Counted from the first letter of the stretch, positions 7,344 to 16,463 are shown. The stretch is 64,000 bases of DNA from Edaphobacter sp. (GCF_028283685.1 NZ_JAPWKF010000007.1:186001-250000), one strand, 5' to 3'. Notes: generated by a model not told the origin, from the sequence alone. Program-made: numbers and translations.

Positions 7344-8516
7344 CTAGTATACGTCGCGCTGGTAACGCTTCTGCTTCTTCATGCTCGCCAGATACTCGTT
7401 AGCATGCTCCAGCGTGCCGTTCGAGCCCTGAGCGATCGCGTCCAGCAGCGCCAGCTCAACATCCTTTGCCATACGAGTAGCATCGCCGCAGACGTAGAAA
7501 TAAGCGCCCTGTTCAAGCAGCTCGTAAACCGCCTTGGCGTTCTCAGAGATCCGGTCCTGCACATAAACCTTGTTGTGCTGGTCGCGCGAGAACGCAGTGT
7601 GAAGTGTAAGGAAGCCGTCCTTCACCATGCCTTCCAGCTGATCCTGATAAAGAAAGTCCAGCTTCGAGCGCTGCTCCCCGAAGAAGAGCCAGTTCTTACC
7701 CTTGGCTCCCTCAACCTGGCGCTCCTCAAGAAACGCACGGAACGGAGCAATACCCGTTCCCGGCCCGATCATGATCACCGGCGTTTCAGAGTTCTCAGGA
7801 AGACGGAAGTTGTTGTTCGAGTGCAGGAAGATCGGCATCGTCGTTCCGATCTCCGAACGGTCACCCAGGTGGCCTGAAGCAACACCCTGGCGGTCGCGTC
7901 CATGCGCCTCGTAACGGATCACGCGCACGGTGGTATGCACCGAATCCGGGTGAGCCTTCTGGCTCGACGAGATCGAATACATCCGCGGCGTCAGGCGCGG
8001 CAGGATGTTGAACAGCTGCTGAGGATCCGTCACGACGCCCGGGAAGTCCGTAGCCAGGTCAACAAACTCACGGCCCCAGCAATAGTCCTCAGCCTTGGCG
8101 CGGTTGTCCGGCCCGGTCAGGCCCTTCAGCCCCTCGTGCTCAGGTGCCAGCTTCGCCATCTGCGTGATCGCGCCACGCGACAGCTTGCCGGTCGTCAAAC
8201 GATTACGCAGCGCCTCTTCCAGCGAGATCTCAACCTTGTAGTGATCCAGCACGCGCTCATCGCCCTTGTAGCCGAGAGCCTTCAGCACATCCTCCACCGC
8301 CGACGGACGGTTCTCCGGGATGATACCGACTGCGTCACCAGGGGTGTAGGTCATCCCCTCTTCGAGCGCCAGTTCGACATGGCGCGTCTCCTTCTCCGAA
8401 CCCTCGGCCGTGATCTGCACGTTGACATTCACATTCGAGTGGTACGGATTGTTTCGTGTGTACTTTTGGGCGTGTCCCGCCCCCGCCTTCGCTTCCTGTT
8501 CCAGAACTTCGCTCAT
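7344..8516 (-). CDS. sulfite reductase flavoprotein alpha-like / FNR-type NADPH oxidoreductase without flavodoxin domain
   Basis: A 390-residue FAD/NADPH reductase homologous to the C-terminal part of CysJ and cytochrome P450 reductase. RMYSISS (near residue 207) is the FAD-binding motif. GPGTGIAPFRAFLEER (near 286) binds NADPH, YVCGDATRMAKDVE (near 352) belongs to the same domain, and the protein ends in an aromatic residue (RDVY), as CysJ does. The N-terminal flavodoxin domain of CysJ is missing, so electrons must go from FAD to a separate partner. No cysI is in this window. Start: the ATG at 8516 is chosen over the open frame to 8609. It lies 49 bases after the MscS gene and may be cotranscribed with it. 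Confidence 0.85.
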   Translation of the reverse strand: MSEVLEQEAKAGAGHAQKYTRNNPYHSNVNVNVQITAEGSEKETRHVELALEEGMTYTPGDAVGIIPENRPSAVEDVLKALGYKGDERVLDHYKVEISLEEALRNRLTTGKLSRGAITQMAKLAPEHEGLKGLTGPDNRAKAEDYCWGREFVDLATDFPGVVTDPQQLFNILPRLTPRMYSISSSQKAHPDSVHTTVRVIRYEAHGRDRQGVASGHLGDRSEIGTTMPIFLHSNNNFRLPENSETPVIMIGPGTGIAPFRAFLEERQVEGAKGKNWLFFGEQRSKLDFLYQDQLEGMVKDGFLTLHTAFSRDQHNKVYVQDRISENAKAVYELLEQGAYFYVCGDATRMAKDVELALLDAIAQGSNGTLEHANEYLASMKKQKRYQRDVY

Positions 8517-8565
8517 ACCTCTATGGTAAAACGCATTGCACCAAAATTGAGCTGAAAATATAGGA

Positions 8566-10233
8566 CTATTTTGGTGGCATTTGCTCCAGAGGCACTGCCG
8601 GCGCGGCATACCAGCTCCCTGCCGGAACCACCGCCGGCCTCTCCGGATCTCGCACGTAAGCTGGTGTCATAATCTGTACGCCAAACTGGTTGAACTCATC
8701 GAGAATGTTGCGGTTAAGTTCGGCGCGCACAGCATTCAGCGGCGCCTGTCCGGTCAGAAAAACAGTCAGCTCATAGGTGATGTCAAAGGAGTTCAGCGAC
8801 GTCTCCAACACGAACGGCGCGGGCTGTTGACGGACCGTATGTGTCTTGCCGGCTGCGTTCAGCAACATCGCTTCCACCTGCCGCCACGGCGTGTCATAAC
8901 CAATACCAGCCGTCGTCGACAAGGACAGCGATCCTTCTGCAGCCGCGCTGTGGTTGATGATCTGTCCGCCAAGCACCTGCGAGTTCGGAATCGTGATCAC
9001 CGTCTGCTGGCGAGTTCGAAGCCGCGTGACGAACAGGGATGTCGTTTCCACATAGCCCTGCGCGTCCCCGATCTGTACGAAGTCGCCCTTCTGAAACGAA
9101 TCCATATACGTCAGCAGGACGCCGTTCAGCACGTTGGACACAACTCCTGTCGAGCCCAGGGAGAAGAGCACGCCGAGAAACAAAGAAAAGCCCTTGAACG
9201 CAGCCGATTGAGAACCAGGAATGTACGGATAGGCGATCAACACCGCAAGCAAGACCAGCGCGAGGTTGACCAGTCGCGATGTCACCTGGGCCCACTGCGG
9301 CTTGAACCCCTCCATCCGCACGTGTCCTTCTCCGATGCGCTGGAAAGCAAAGCTCACCAACTGCACAAGATATCTGCACGCCACCGCAATGATCAGGATA
9401 AAGATCAGCGAAGGCGCACTGCTCCAGGCAGCCCAGCCAAACTGCTCGAGCGGCCGCTCGACACCTGCAAGCATCTTCTCGCCCAGCGGTTTCGTCTGCG
9501 GATAGATCAGGAAGAGAAGCTGGAACGCCGCATAGATGACAAACAACGAGACACCCAGCCGGATCGTGCGCAACAACAATCGAAAGATGCCGGTCAGTTG
9601 CTCTGCGTCGATCAGCGACCAGCTCTGCCCTTTCGCCCGAGTCAGCCGTGACAGGATCTCACGCGAGATGACACCGGACACCCATCGCGTGATCGGCACC
9701 AGCAGCCAGAGCGCAGCTACTGTGAGCAGGACAACCACCGCCGTCAGCCCCATGCGCTCGAGCATGCGGCCGCGTGTGTGGTCTACACGGTATGTATTAA
9801 TCGCCTGAGTAAACGCCGTCTGCCATGAAAGCGCCAATTCCGGAGCGGAGACACCTGCGGCCTCGGCGTCTCCGGCGAAGACCGAGGCCAGCACAAGGTC
9901 TCCCTGCGTCACATCGATTCTCAGTTCCTTCGGATATGTTGCGATGTCGATCGACTGCGATCCATCTCTAGCAAGCCGCAGCAGGCGCTCACTTATAGCC
10001 GCGGCACGCACCTGCGGGGTAATGCTGCCGATGCCCCAGCGAATCTCGATAACCGTCCGGCCATCCATGACAACAGCGACAGGAGCATAGACTGTCGCAG
10101 GCGCCGCGCCGTTCACGGCGGCGGTCTCCTTGGGATGCTCTGCGTGCCGTACTGGCTGGGCAACGACCTGAGCGCTCAGCGGAAAAACAAGTGCAACTCC
10201 AAGTAGCAACCGTCTTAGCCATTGCGCATTCAT
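8566..10233 (-). CDS. mechanosensitive channel of the MscS family
   Basis: A 555-residue MscS-type channel that would release solutes on hypo-osmotic shock. A signal peptide (residues 1-25) precedes a periplasmic domain (about 30-155). Transmembrane helices follow near 160-182, 215-240, 270-290 and 320-345, with the pore helix and Gly/Ala-rich segment near 350-375 (VLFSLGSTGVVSNVLNG). The MscS beta domain then shows GDFVQIGDAQGYVE and TVITIPNSQVLGGQIINHS. The architecture resembles larger YnaI/YbdG-like channels. It lies 35 bases after the sugar-type unit on the same strand. Confidence 0.92.
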   Translation of the reverse strand: MNAQWLRRLLLGVALVFPLSAQVVAQPVRHAEHPKETAAVNGAAPATVYAPVAVVMDGRTVIEIRWGIGSITPQVRAAAISERLLRLARDGSQSIDIATYPKELRIDVTQGDLVLASVFAGDAEAAGVSAPELALSWQTAFTQAINTYRVDHTRGRMLERMGLTAVVVLLTVAALWLLVPITRWVSGVISREILSRLTRAKGQSWSLIDAEQLTGIFRLLLRTIRLGVSLFVIYAAFQLLFLIYPQTKPLGEKMLAGVERPLEQFGWAAWSSAPSLIFILIIAVACRYLVQLVSFAFQRIGEGHVRMEGFKPQWAQVTSRLVNLALVLLAVLIAYPYIPGSQSAAFKGFSLFLGVLFSLGSTGVVSNVLNGVLLTYMDSFQKGDFVQIGDAQGYVETTSLFVTRLRTRQQTVITIPNSQVLGGQIINHSAAAEGSLSLSTTAGIGYDTPWRQVEAMLLNAAGKTHTVRQQPAPFVLETSLNSFDITYELTVFLTGQAPLNAVRAELNRNILDEFNQFGVQIMTPAYVRDPERPAVVPAGSWYAAPAVPLEQMPPK

Positions 10234-10268
10234 GCCATACGTTTAGCACGAAAAGCAACGATTACGCT

Positions 10269-11078
10269 CTAAACAAACTCCCGGAAGCAACTCACGGTAC
10301 GACTGATGATGGTATCGGGCGACTGTGCCCATAGCGACTCGTTGAAGATCTCGACCTCGATCGGCCCACGGTAACCCGCGGCTTCCACCGCTCTACGAAG
10401 TCTCTCGATCTCGATGACGCCATCTCCCATCATGCCGCGACCCATCAAAAAATCAGGCGTAGGAACGATCCAGTCCGATACGTGAAAGGCAAAGATACGC
10501 TCGGCTGCGCGCTCAATTTCGGTGTAAACCTGAGGATCCCACCAGATGTGATAAACATCGACAACCAGTCCAACATCGGCCGCATGAAATTTCGCAGCAA
10601 TCTCGTTCGCCTGCCCCATGGTGACCACGACGCTACGGTCGGCGGCGAACATGGGATGAAGCGGCTCAATCCCCAGCCTGACGCCACACCTGGATGCATA
10701 ATCAACCACGGCACCAATCCCATCGACGACCATCTGCCGCGCTCCCTCGAGATCGCGGTCCGGCGCAGGCCCGTTCACCAGCACCAGCAGATCGGTCCCA
10801 ATCGCAGCAGCCTCATCGATCGCGTGGAGATTATCGTCAATCCTGCGCTGACGCTCCTCCTTCGTCGCCGCTGGAAACATACCACCGCGACAGAGGCTCG
10901 ATACCTTCAATCCTGCGTCGCGGATGAGTTGAGCCGCTGCGGATGGATTCTCCGAGACCGAGTAGCGCCATGGACCAATCCACTCCACTCCATGATGAAC
11001 ACATGCAGCTGCGACCTCCGCGAGTGTTGCCTTGCCGGCCGTCATCTGGTTGAAGCTCAGCCGTGACAGCTCCGCCAT
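10269..11078 (-). CDS. sugar phosphate isomerase/epimerase (xylose-isomerase-like TIM barrel)
   Basis: A 269-residue AP-endonuclease-2/xylose-isomerase-like TIM barrel (IolE/IolI/DTE type). Visible metal-site candidates are GIEPLHP (Glu near 150), VVDVYHIWWDP (Asp and His near 186), FHVSDW (His near 210) and EVEIFNE (Glu near 250), all in the family positions. It would isomerise, epimerise or dehydrate a keto-sugar. Its ATG overlaps the stop of the DUF993 gene by one base (TAATG), so the two are translationally coupled. The substrate is unknown; the operon suggests a sugar derivative oxidised by the neighbouring dehydrogenase. Confidence 0.88.
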   Translation of the reverse strand: MAELSRLSFNQMTAGKATLAEVAAACVHHGVEWIGPWRYSVSENPSAAAQLIRDAGLKVSSLCRGGMFPAATKEERQRRIDDNLHAIDEAAAIGTDLLVLVNGPAPDRDLEGARQMVVDGIGAVVDYASRCGVRLGIEPLHPMFAADRSVVVTMGQANEIAAKFHAADVGLVVDVYHIWWDPQVYTEIERAAERIFAFHVSDWIVPTPDFLMGRGMMGDGVIEIERLRRAVEAAGYRGPIEVEIFNESLWAQSPDTIISRTVSCFREFV

Positions 11079-12211
11079 TACGACGCCACCCCTGCGATCT
11101 CCAGCACCGGCCGCATGCGCTTCACCGCAAGCTCAGGGTCGGCCAGCAGCCGCGCTTGATCGGCAAGCACAAAGAGCTGCGCCAGATGAACCACCGATCG
11201 CGCGCTCTGCTGACCGCCAAGCATCACAAAGTGCCGTTGATGCCCATTGAGATACGCCAGAAATACCAGCCCCGTCTTGTAATGGAACGTAGGCGTTTGA
11301 AAGATATGCCGTGACAACGGCACCGTCGGCGTCAGCAGTCTTTCGAAAGCTGTCATGTCACCAGCGTCCAAAGCCCGCAGTGCGAGCGCTGCCGCCGGGG
11401 CAATGCCGTCGAAGATACCTAACAGAGCATCACTGTGCCCCTGCTCATCGCCCCGAATCAGTTCGGCATAGTCGAAGTCATCGCCGGTATACATGCGCAC
11501 ACCCACAGGAAGCTGCCGCCGCATGATGATCTCCTGCCGCTTGTCGAGCAGCGATATCTTCACGCCATCGACCTTTGCATGGTTGGCCTGAATGATGCCG
11601 AGACAGGTATCCATCGCCTGATCGACATCGGCACTGCCCCAGTAGCCGCGCAACTGCGGGTCGAACGCTTCTCCCAGCCAATGCAGAATCGCTGGCTGCT
11701 TCAGCCCGCTCAGCAGACGCGTGTACACGCGGACGTAGTCCTCCGGGCTTTTGGCGCACCGAACCAGAGCACGACTTGCCATGAGAATCACGCGTCCGCC
11801 CGCATTCTCGATCGCCTCGCATTGCTCCTCGTACGCTCTGATCACCTTGTCGACGGTGGGTTCGCATGTCGGGTCAAGCTGATCGGTATTTGCACCGCAG
11901 GCAATCGCACCGCCACGTTCGGATGCCGAAACCCGGATCAGTTCACGCGCCGTCTCCCAGTTCAACCCCATGCCTCGCTGCGAGGTATCCATCGCTTCAG
12001 CAACACCGAAGCCCAGCGACCACAGGTGACGGCGAAACGCCATCGTCGCCTCCATGTCGAGCCGCTGTGGCTCCAGCGGATCGACGACTACGTGCGCAGC
12101 AGCATAGGCCACGCGGGACCGCGGCGGACCACCGGCCACCACGGGCAGCGGTCCTTCTTCGTTCAGACGATAGCTGGAAAGTCCCCCGTCGAGGGGAAGA
12201 CGAATCTCCAT
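11078..12211 (-). CDS. DUF993 family protein, dihydrodipicolinate synthase-like
   Basis: A 377-residue protein that I recognise as DUF993, a branch of the DHDPS/N-acetylneuraminate lyase superfamily of class I aldolases. A lysine in the strand VDGVKISLLDKR (near residue 218) is at a position suited to the Schiff-base lysine; other conserved-looking features are GMGLNWETAREL and YTGDDFDYAEL. It sits in a three-gene unit with a Gfo/Idh/MocA dehydrogenase (28 bases upstream) and a TIM-barrel isomerase (overlap TAATG). The likely role is cleavage or dehydration of a keto-sugar acid; the reaction is not established to my knowledge. Confidence 0.85.
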   Translation of the reverse strand: MEIRLPLDGGLSSYRLNEEGPLPVVAGGPPRSRVAYAAAHVVVDPLEPQRLDMEATMAFRRHLWSLGFGVAEAMDTSQRGMGLNWETARELIRVSASERGGAIACGANTDQLDPTCEPTVDKVIRAYEEQCEAIENAGGRVILMASRALVRCAKSPEDYVRVYTRLLSGLKQPAILHWLGEAFDPQLRGYWGSADVDQAMDTCLGIIQANHAKVDGVKISLLDKRQEIIMRRQLPVGVRMYTGDDFDYAELIRGDEQGHSDALLGIFDGIAPAAALALRALDAGDMTAFERLLTPTVPLSRHIFQTPTFHYKTGLVFLAYLNGHQRHFVMLGGQQSARSVVHLAQLFVLADQARLLADPELAVKRMRPVLEIAGVAS

Positions 12212-12239
12212 AATGGCTCTCTATTGTTTGGAAGATCGG

Positions 12240-13388
12240 TTAGTTGAGCTTCAGCTCCTCAAGATCGATCCAGCGCCGTTCTTCCCAAGAACGCAGCCCG
12301 GCTTCAGCCAGCTGTACCCCCTTGGCCGCATTGAGAAAGCTGTGCGGGAACGGCACATCTTCAAGGACATGACGCAGAAACATCTCCCACTGAATCTTGA
12401 AGGCGTTTGCTTCCGGCACGGTAGAAGGCACCTGCTGCCATCCATCGCGGAAAGGAATGGGATTCGGAATATCGGGGTTCCATACAGCCTTGGGCGTCGT
12501 GACACGGGGCTGGACCTTGCACTCTCGCAGACCGGCGATCGCGCTGCCCTCCGTCCCATCGACATGCAGCTCCAGTAGCTCATCGCGATTCACTCTGGTC
12601 ACCCAGGATGAGTTGATATGGGCCACAACTCCTCCCGCAAGTTCAAAGGTGGCATAGGCCGCGTCGTCGGTGTTGCAATCGTAGACTTCGTTTCGTTCGT
12701 CGACGCGCTGCGGGATCGTCGTCCGCGCCGTGCAACTGACGGACAGCACGCTGCCGAAGAGGTTTTCGAGGACATACTGCCAGTGCGGGAACATGTCGAG
12801 GATGATGCCACCGCCCTCCTCCTTGCGATAGTTCCACGACGGCCGCTGTGCCGGAGGATTGGGGCCTTCAAAGACCCAGTAACCGAACTCGCCCCGCACC
12901 GAAAGCACCCTACCCAGAAAGCCACTGGCGATCACCTGCTTCAGCTTCAGCAGGCCAGGCAGATAGAGCTTGTCCTGCACGACGCCGTTCTTTACGCCCG
13001 CCTCAGTGGCCAGCCGCGCCAGTTCAAGGCTGTCTTCCAGCGTACCGGCAAGGGGCTTCTCGCAGTAAACGTGTTTCCCCGCGCTGATCGCAGACTTCAC
13101 CGCATCGGCACGCAGCAGGGTGGACTGTGCATCGAAGTAGATCGTGTTCTCAGGGTCAGCGAGACAAGCCGCCAAATCAGTGGACCACTTCTCAACTCCC
13201 CACTCTTTGGCCAGCTTCTCCAGCTTGGCGGCATCCCGACCTAACAGGACCGGCTCAGGCATCACCAGGCTTTTATCTTTTAGCTCAAGACCGCCCTGCT
13301 TGCGGATCGCTGCAATTGAGCGCCCCAGATGCTGATTGGTTCCCATGCGTCCGGTGACGCCATTCATGATGATGCCGATATGCCGCAT
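12240..13388 (-). CDS. Gfo/Idh/MocA family oxidoreductase
   Basis: A 382-residue NAD(P)-dependent sugar dehydrogenase-like protein. The N-terminal Rossmann fold starts at residue 3 with an unusual loop (MNGVTGRMG). The family signature GKHVYCEKPLAGT lies near residue 105. The C-terminal domain (about 140-380) binds the substrate; KLYLPGLLKL and GGGIILDMFPHWQY carry the usual catalytic Lys and His positions. It is the first gene of the unit with DUF993 and the TIM-barrel isomerase, so it probably oxidises the sugar first. A short inverted repeat at 13525-13540 in its upstream region may be regulatory. Confidence 0.9.
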   Translation of the reverse strand: MRHIGIIMNGVTGRMGTNQHLGRSIAAIRKQGGLELKDKSLVMPEPVLLGRDAAKLEKLAKEWGVEKWSTDLAACLADPENTIYFDAQSTLLRADAVKSAISAGKHVYCEKPLAGTLEDSLELARLATEAGVKNGVVQDKLYLPGLLKLKQVIASGFLGRVLSVRGEFGYWVFEGPNPPAQRPSWNYRKEEGGGIILDMFPHWQYVLENLFGSVLSVSCTARTTIPQRVDERNEVYDCNTDDAAYATFELAGGVVAHINSSWVTRVNRDELLELHVDGTEGSAIAGLRECKVQPRVTTPKAVWNPDIPNPIPFRDGWQQVPSTVPEANAFKIQWEMFLRHVLEDVPFPHSFLNAAKGVQLAEAGLRSWEERRWIDLEELKLN

Positions 13389-13590
13389 CCACCTGTTCTC
13401 CCCAGAAGTGCATTAGACAACTGGCATCGCGGTTTTCAACGCAAAGAAGAGCGGTCGCGCGGCCACGTCGGGATCATATACGAACGGGCCTGAGCGCCGA
13501 ATTACCCATCGGAGCCTGATAAGCTCACTTAGGCAAGTGATAAGACGTACAACATAGACTGCAACCAAATTAAAAATTGAGGTAGCCTTC

Positions 13591-14445
13591 ATGGCACCCC
13601 GCTGTGTGCGTTTTGTAAAACTCTTCGCCTTCACCCTTCTGGTCTCCGTTACGGCTCAGTCTCAGCAGCCGCTCACCAAATCCTGGACCACTCTCCAGGC
13701 AGGCCTTACCAATAAAGACATCGAAACTCGAGTCACGGCAGTTCGTCTGCTCGGTATGCTGACGGGCGATGCCAAGGCACCGGAGCTGGCGATCAAGGCT
13801 CTCTCCGATGAGAGACCTGAGGTTCGCGAGGCAGCAACCAGCGCCATCGGCGCAATCAAGGCAACCGCCGCGAAAGAAGAGCTGCACAAGATTATTCAGA
13901 CGGATAAGGACCCCTCGGTGATCCTTGGAGCCGCGCGAGCTCTACTGGCGATGAATGATTCTTATGGCTACAACATCTTCTATGCCGTGCTTACCGGAGA
14001 GAAGAAGAGCGGCGACAGTCTGATGGACGAACAGAAGAAGATGCTCCACGATCCCAAAAAGCTGGCTGCCTTCGGTTTTGAACAAGGTATTGGCTTCGTT
14101 CCATTTGGTGGCATCGCCTACACCGCGGTGAAGACACTAACGAAGGACGACACCTCACCGGTTCGCGCCGCAGCGGCCAAGATCCTGGCGGAGGACCCGG
14201 ACGTTAAGAGCCTGGGGGCTCTGGAAGAAGCCACCAATGACAAAAGCTGGATCGTGCAGATCGCAGCGATCGCAGCCATTGCGCAGCGTAATGATCAGAC
14301 GACGCTAAGCACGCTCGAGCTTCGGCTTGATGATCCAACTGCAGCTGTTCGCTACACCGCTGCTGCTGCCATTATTCACCTGAACGATATAAAGACGGCG
14401 AAGCCCACTGTCTCTACTGGCGGAAAGACACCTACCCGGCATTGA
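13591..14445 (+). CDS. secreted HEAT-repeat protein
   Basis: A 284-residue protein with an N-terminal signal peptide (residues 8-23). Helical repeats follow: DIETRVTAVRLLGML, RPEVREAATSAIGAI and SPVRAAAAKILAE, and near the C-terminus AAVRYTAAAAIIHL, all of the HEAT/PBS-lyase type used for protein-protein contact. A central segment around 140-180 (GFEQGIGFVPFGGIAYTAVK) breaks the repeat pattern. GAGGT nine bases before the ATG is the ribosome-binding site. It is transcribed away from the DUF993 operon. No partner can be named. Confidence 0.85.
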   Translation: MAPRCVRFVKLFAFTLLVSVTAQSQQPLTKSWTTLQAGLTNKDIETRVTAVRLLGMLTGDAKAPELAIKALSDERPEVREAATSAIGAIKATAAKEELHKIIQTDKDPSVILGAARALLAMNDSYGYNIFYAVLTGEKKSGDSLMDEQKKMLHDPKKLAAFGFEQGIGFVPFGGIAYTAVKTLTKDDTSPVRAAAAKILAEDPDVKSLGALEEATNDKSWIVQIAAIAAIAQRNDQTTLSTLELRLDDPTAAVRYTAAAAIIHLNDIKTAKPTVSTGGKTPTRH

Positions 14446-14574
14446 TCTGCCAGCGAGCTGCACGACCTGACTCCATCTGGAACCGACAGCATCGTTGATG
14501 CTGTCGGTATATGCCAGTGCAATCGCTCCAAAAGCGATAAGTGCGGCTCCAATCACGCGGCGAAGATCTGTCAT
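14446..14574 (-). pseudogene. possible remnant of a small membrane protein (DUF3185-like N-terminus)
   Basis: A minus-strand frame starting at 14574 encodes MTDLRRVIGAALIAFGAIAL, a plausible membrane helix, then YTDSINDAVGSRWSQVV, similar in pattern to the first half of small DUF3185-type membrane proteins. After about 43 residues it runs antisense into the HEAT-repeat gene (to 14305) and stops looking like protein. The second helix expected for the family is absent. It starts six bases after the M56 gene ends, as the next gene of that operon would. I read it as a truncated or decayed gene, with low certainty. Confidence 0.35.
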
Positions 14575-14579
14575 CAGGC

Positions 14580-16463
14580 TTACCTCTGCACAGAGTTATC
14601 GTCCAGCATTCCGGTGGCACGGAGCTGGACCAGCTTGTCGATCGTCAGCGGGGTGATGCCAAGGCTCCGCGCCCGCTCAATGAACTGATCGTCGATACGA
14701 AAGACCTTCATCTGGATCAGTTGATCGACAGTGAGGTCGGGATATTGTTTCCGCGCCGAGCGGGCAAAGTCAGCAGTGACGTTCTGGATTCTCAGCACGA
14801 CGATCTTTTCCGAGCTGAGAGAGCCAAGCCCCACAGCCTTCATCGCTTCGATATATTCGGCATTTACTTTAAATATTTTGTAACGAATCAGATCCTGGAT
14901 CGTGGTCGGGCCGGAGCCGGCGGCACGTAGCTTCTCTGCCTCTTCCGGCGTGACATGAAAGATGTGAAGCGCGATCAGGTCATTGGCTGAAGGCTTGCCA
15001 TAACCAGTCAGCGCCATCTTCTCGGCGTACTCTGGCGTAATGCCATTGATCTTCATCGCAACAAGTGACTCGGCATTGGTGTAGCCTAACCGGCTCATCG
15101 CAGCAGCGTAATGATCCTGCACGCCGCCGGTTCCATCCATCGTGGTTGCCGTAATAGCGCTCGTTGCAGCGCTAGCGCTGGACATCGCCGAATTCAGTGT
15201 CTGGATATTTTGCTGTAGATGCACGGCCGGAGCTGCGACTGAAACTGCAGCCAGAGGAGCAAGAGGTGCCACCGGCCGAATCGCAGGGGCAACAGCCGGC
15301 AGCCTGGGCGGCACAGGCTTTGTCGGAACAGCGAGAGCCGTTGGAGCAGCCGGAATAACCGTAGCGCCTTTCGCCAGGACATGAGGCGCAGGAAGCACAA
15401 TCGCTCCCAGCAGCATGAAGAGTCCGGCCATAGACAAGGGAACCACCTCGCCGCGCTGGATATTCTGCTTCCCTGCAGTCCCCTCGAGCATGCGGACGAT
15501 GCGGAGCTTCAGGCCTGCGCCGCTGTCTCCACGAAACGCCATGGCGAGACGCAGCTGTGCATGACGCTGCTCCTCCAGCCTGAGCAACGCCGTGGCATAG
15601 ACAACCGGATCGCCGCAGCAGGCCAGCGCCGAATCGTCACAGCTGAGTTCGCGCAGCTGACGCGTTCTCGCACCCATCCACCAGACCGCGGGATGAAAAA
15701 AGAGGAGAGTCTCGATCATCGACTGGAACATGTTCCACAGGTAGTCGGCACGGCGGATATGCGCGAGTTCGTGGGCAAGCACGACCTCCAGCTGCTCCGG
15801 ACTAAGTTGGGTCAGAGCCGAGACCGGTAAGAGAACGATCGAGCGCAGGACTCCCATGGCCACGGGTCCGCAGATGCGAGAGCAGACAAAGAGATCGACT
15901 TTCTTCGTAATTCCCATCTGCTGAGCCAGGCAGACGAATGCCGCATACACTGCCGTTGGAGCCTGCGCGCGCGTGCTGCGTCGCAGGCTGCGCAGATGAA
16001 ACCAGCCGCCCAGCATCCGAACCGAGAGGGCCATCACCCCTGCAAACCAGAGCGCGTCGATCCAGGGCATTGCATCGTTCGATACCGCAAGGAAGACGGC
16101 CTCGGTACCCCGACGAGCTGACTGCCAGGTACGAACGAGGGTTCCCTGCTCCTGATCCGGCGTGCCGTTCGCGCCTGCGAGCGTCGACGCCGAATTGCAT
16201 TCGGCCGTTCCTTCAGCACCGCCGTTTGCAGCACGCTGCATCTGAAGATGCGACTCTGTCGCAACACGCCGGTATTCGTAGCCAAACGTCACCACCGATA
16301 GGAGACCGATCCCCATCATCGCTGCGAGGGCAATCGTGTAACGCATAGCGCTACGCGATCGAGACAACAGCGAATCCAGCAGACGGTAGGCAAGAACAAC
16401 CGCTATAACCTGCCAGCAGGCGTGAATAAGAGTCCAGCCAAGAATCGGGATCAAAGAATTCAT
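14580..16463 (-). CDS. BlaR1-type M56 membrane metallopeptidase with C-terminal repeat array
   Basis: A 627-residue M56 peptidase, the membrane sensor/protease partner of BlaI-type repressors. Membrane helices lie near residues 5-30, 42-60, 133-155 and 335-355. The zinc motif HELAH is at 231-235, followed by IRRADYLWN. The C-terminal sensor is not a penicillin-binding domain but six repeats of about 29 residues (460-627) of the form G-(x)n-LI-x-(M/L)-x-I-x-x-(V/I)-T-x-E-(Y/F). A Pro/Ala-rich linker (365-415) precedes it. The start is set by the ATGA overlap with blaI; an open frame continues upstream in blaI but is its shadow. The signal sensed is unknown. Confidence 0.9.
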   Translation of the reverse strand: MNSLIPILGWTLIHACWQVIAVVLAYRLLDSLLSRSRSAMRYTIALAAMMGIGLLSVVTFGYEYRRVATESHLQMQRAANGGAEGTAECNSASTLAGANGTPDQEQGTLVRTWQSARRGTEAVFLAVSNDAMPWIDALWFAGVMALSVRMLGGWFHLRSLRRSTRAQAPTAVYAAFVCLAQQMGITKKVDLFVCSRICGPVAMGVLRSIVLLPVSALTQLSPEQLEVVLAHELAHIRRADYLWNMFQSMIETLLFFHPAVWWMGARTRQLRELSCDDSALACCGDPVVYATALLRLEEQRHAQLRLAMAFRGDSGAGLKLRIVRMLEGTAGKQNIQRGEVVPLSMAGLFMLLGAIVLPAPHVLAKGATVIPAAPTALAVPTKPVPPRLPAVAPAIRPVAPLAPLAAVSVAAPAVHLQQNIQTLNSAMSSASAATSAITATTMDGTGGVQDHYAAAMSRLGYTNAESLVAMKINGITPEYAEKMALTGYGKPSANDLIALHIFHVTPEEAEKLRAAGSGPTTIQDLIRYKIFKVNAEYIEAMKAVGLGSLSSEKIVVLRIQNVTADFARSARKQYPDLTVDQLIQMKVFRIDDQFIERARSLGITPLTIDKLVQLRATGMLDDNSVQR

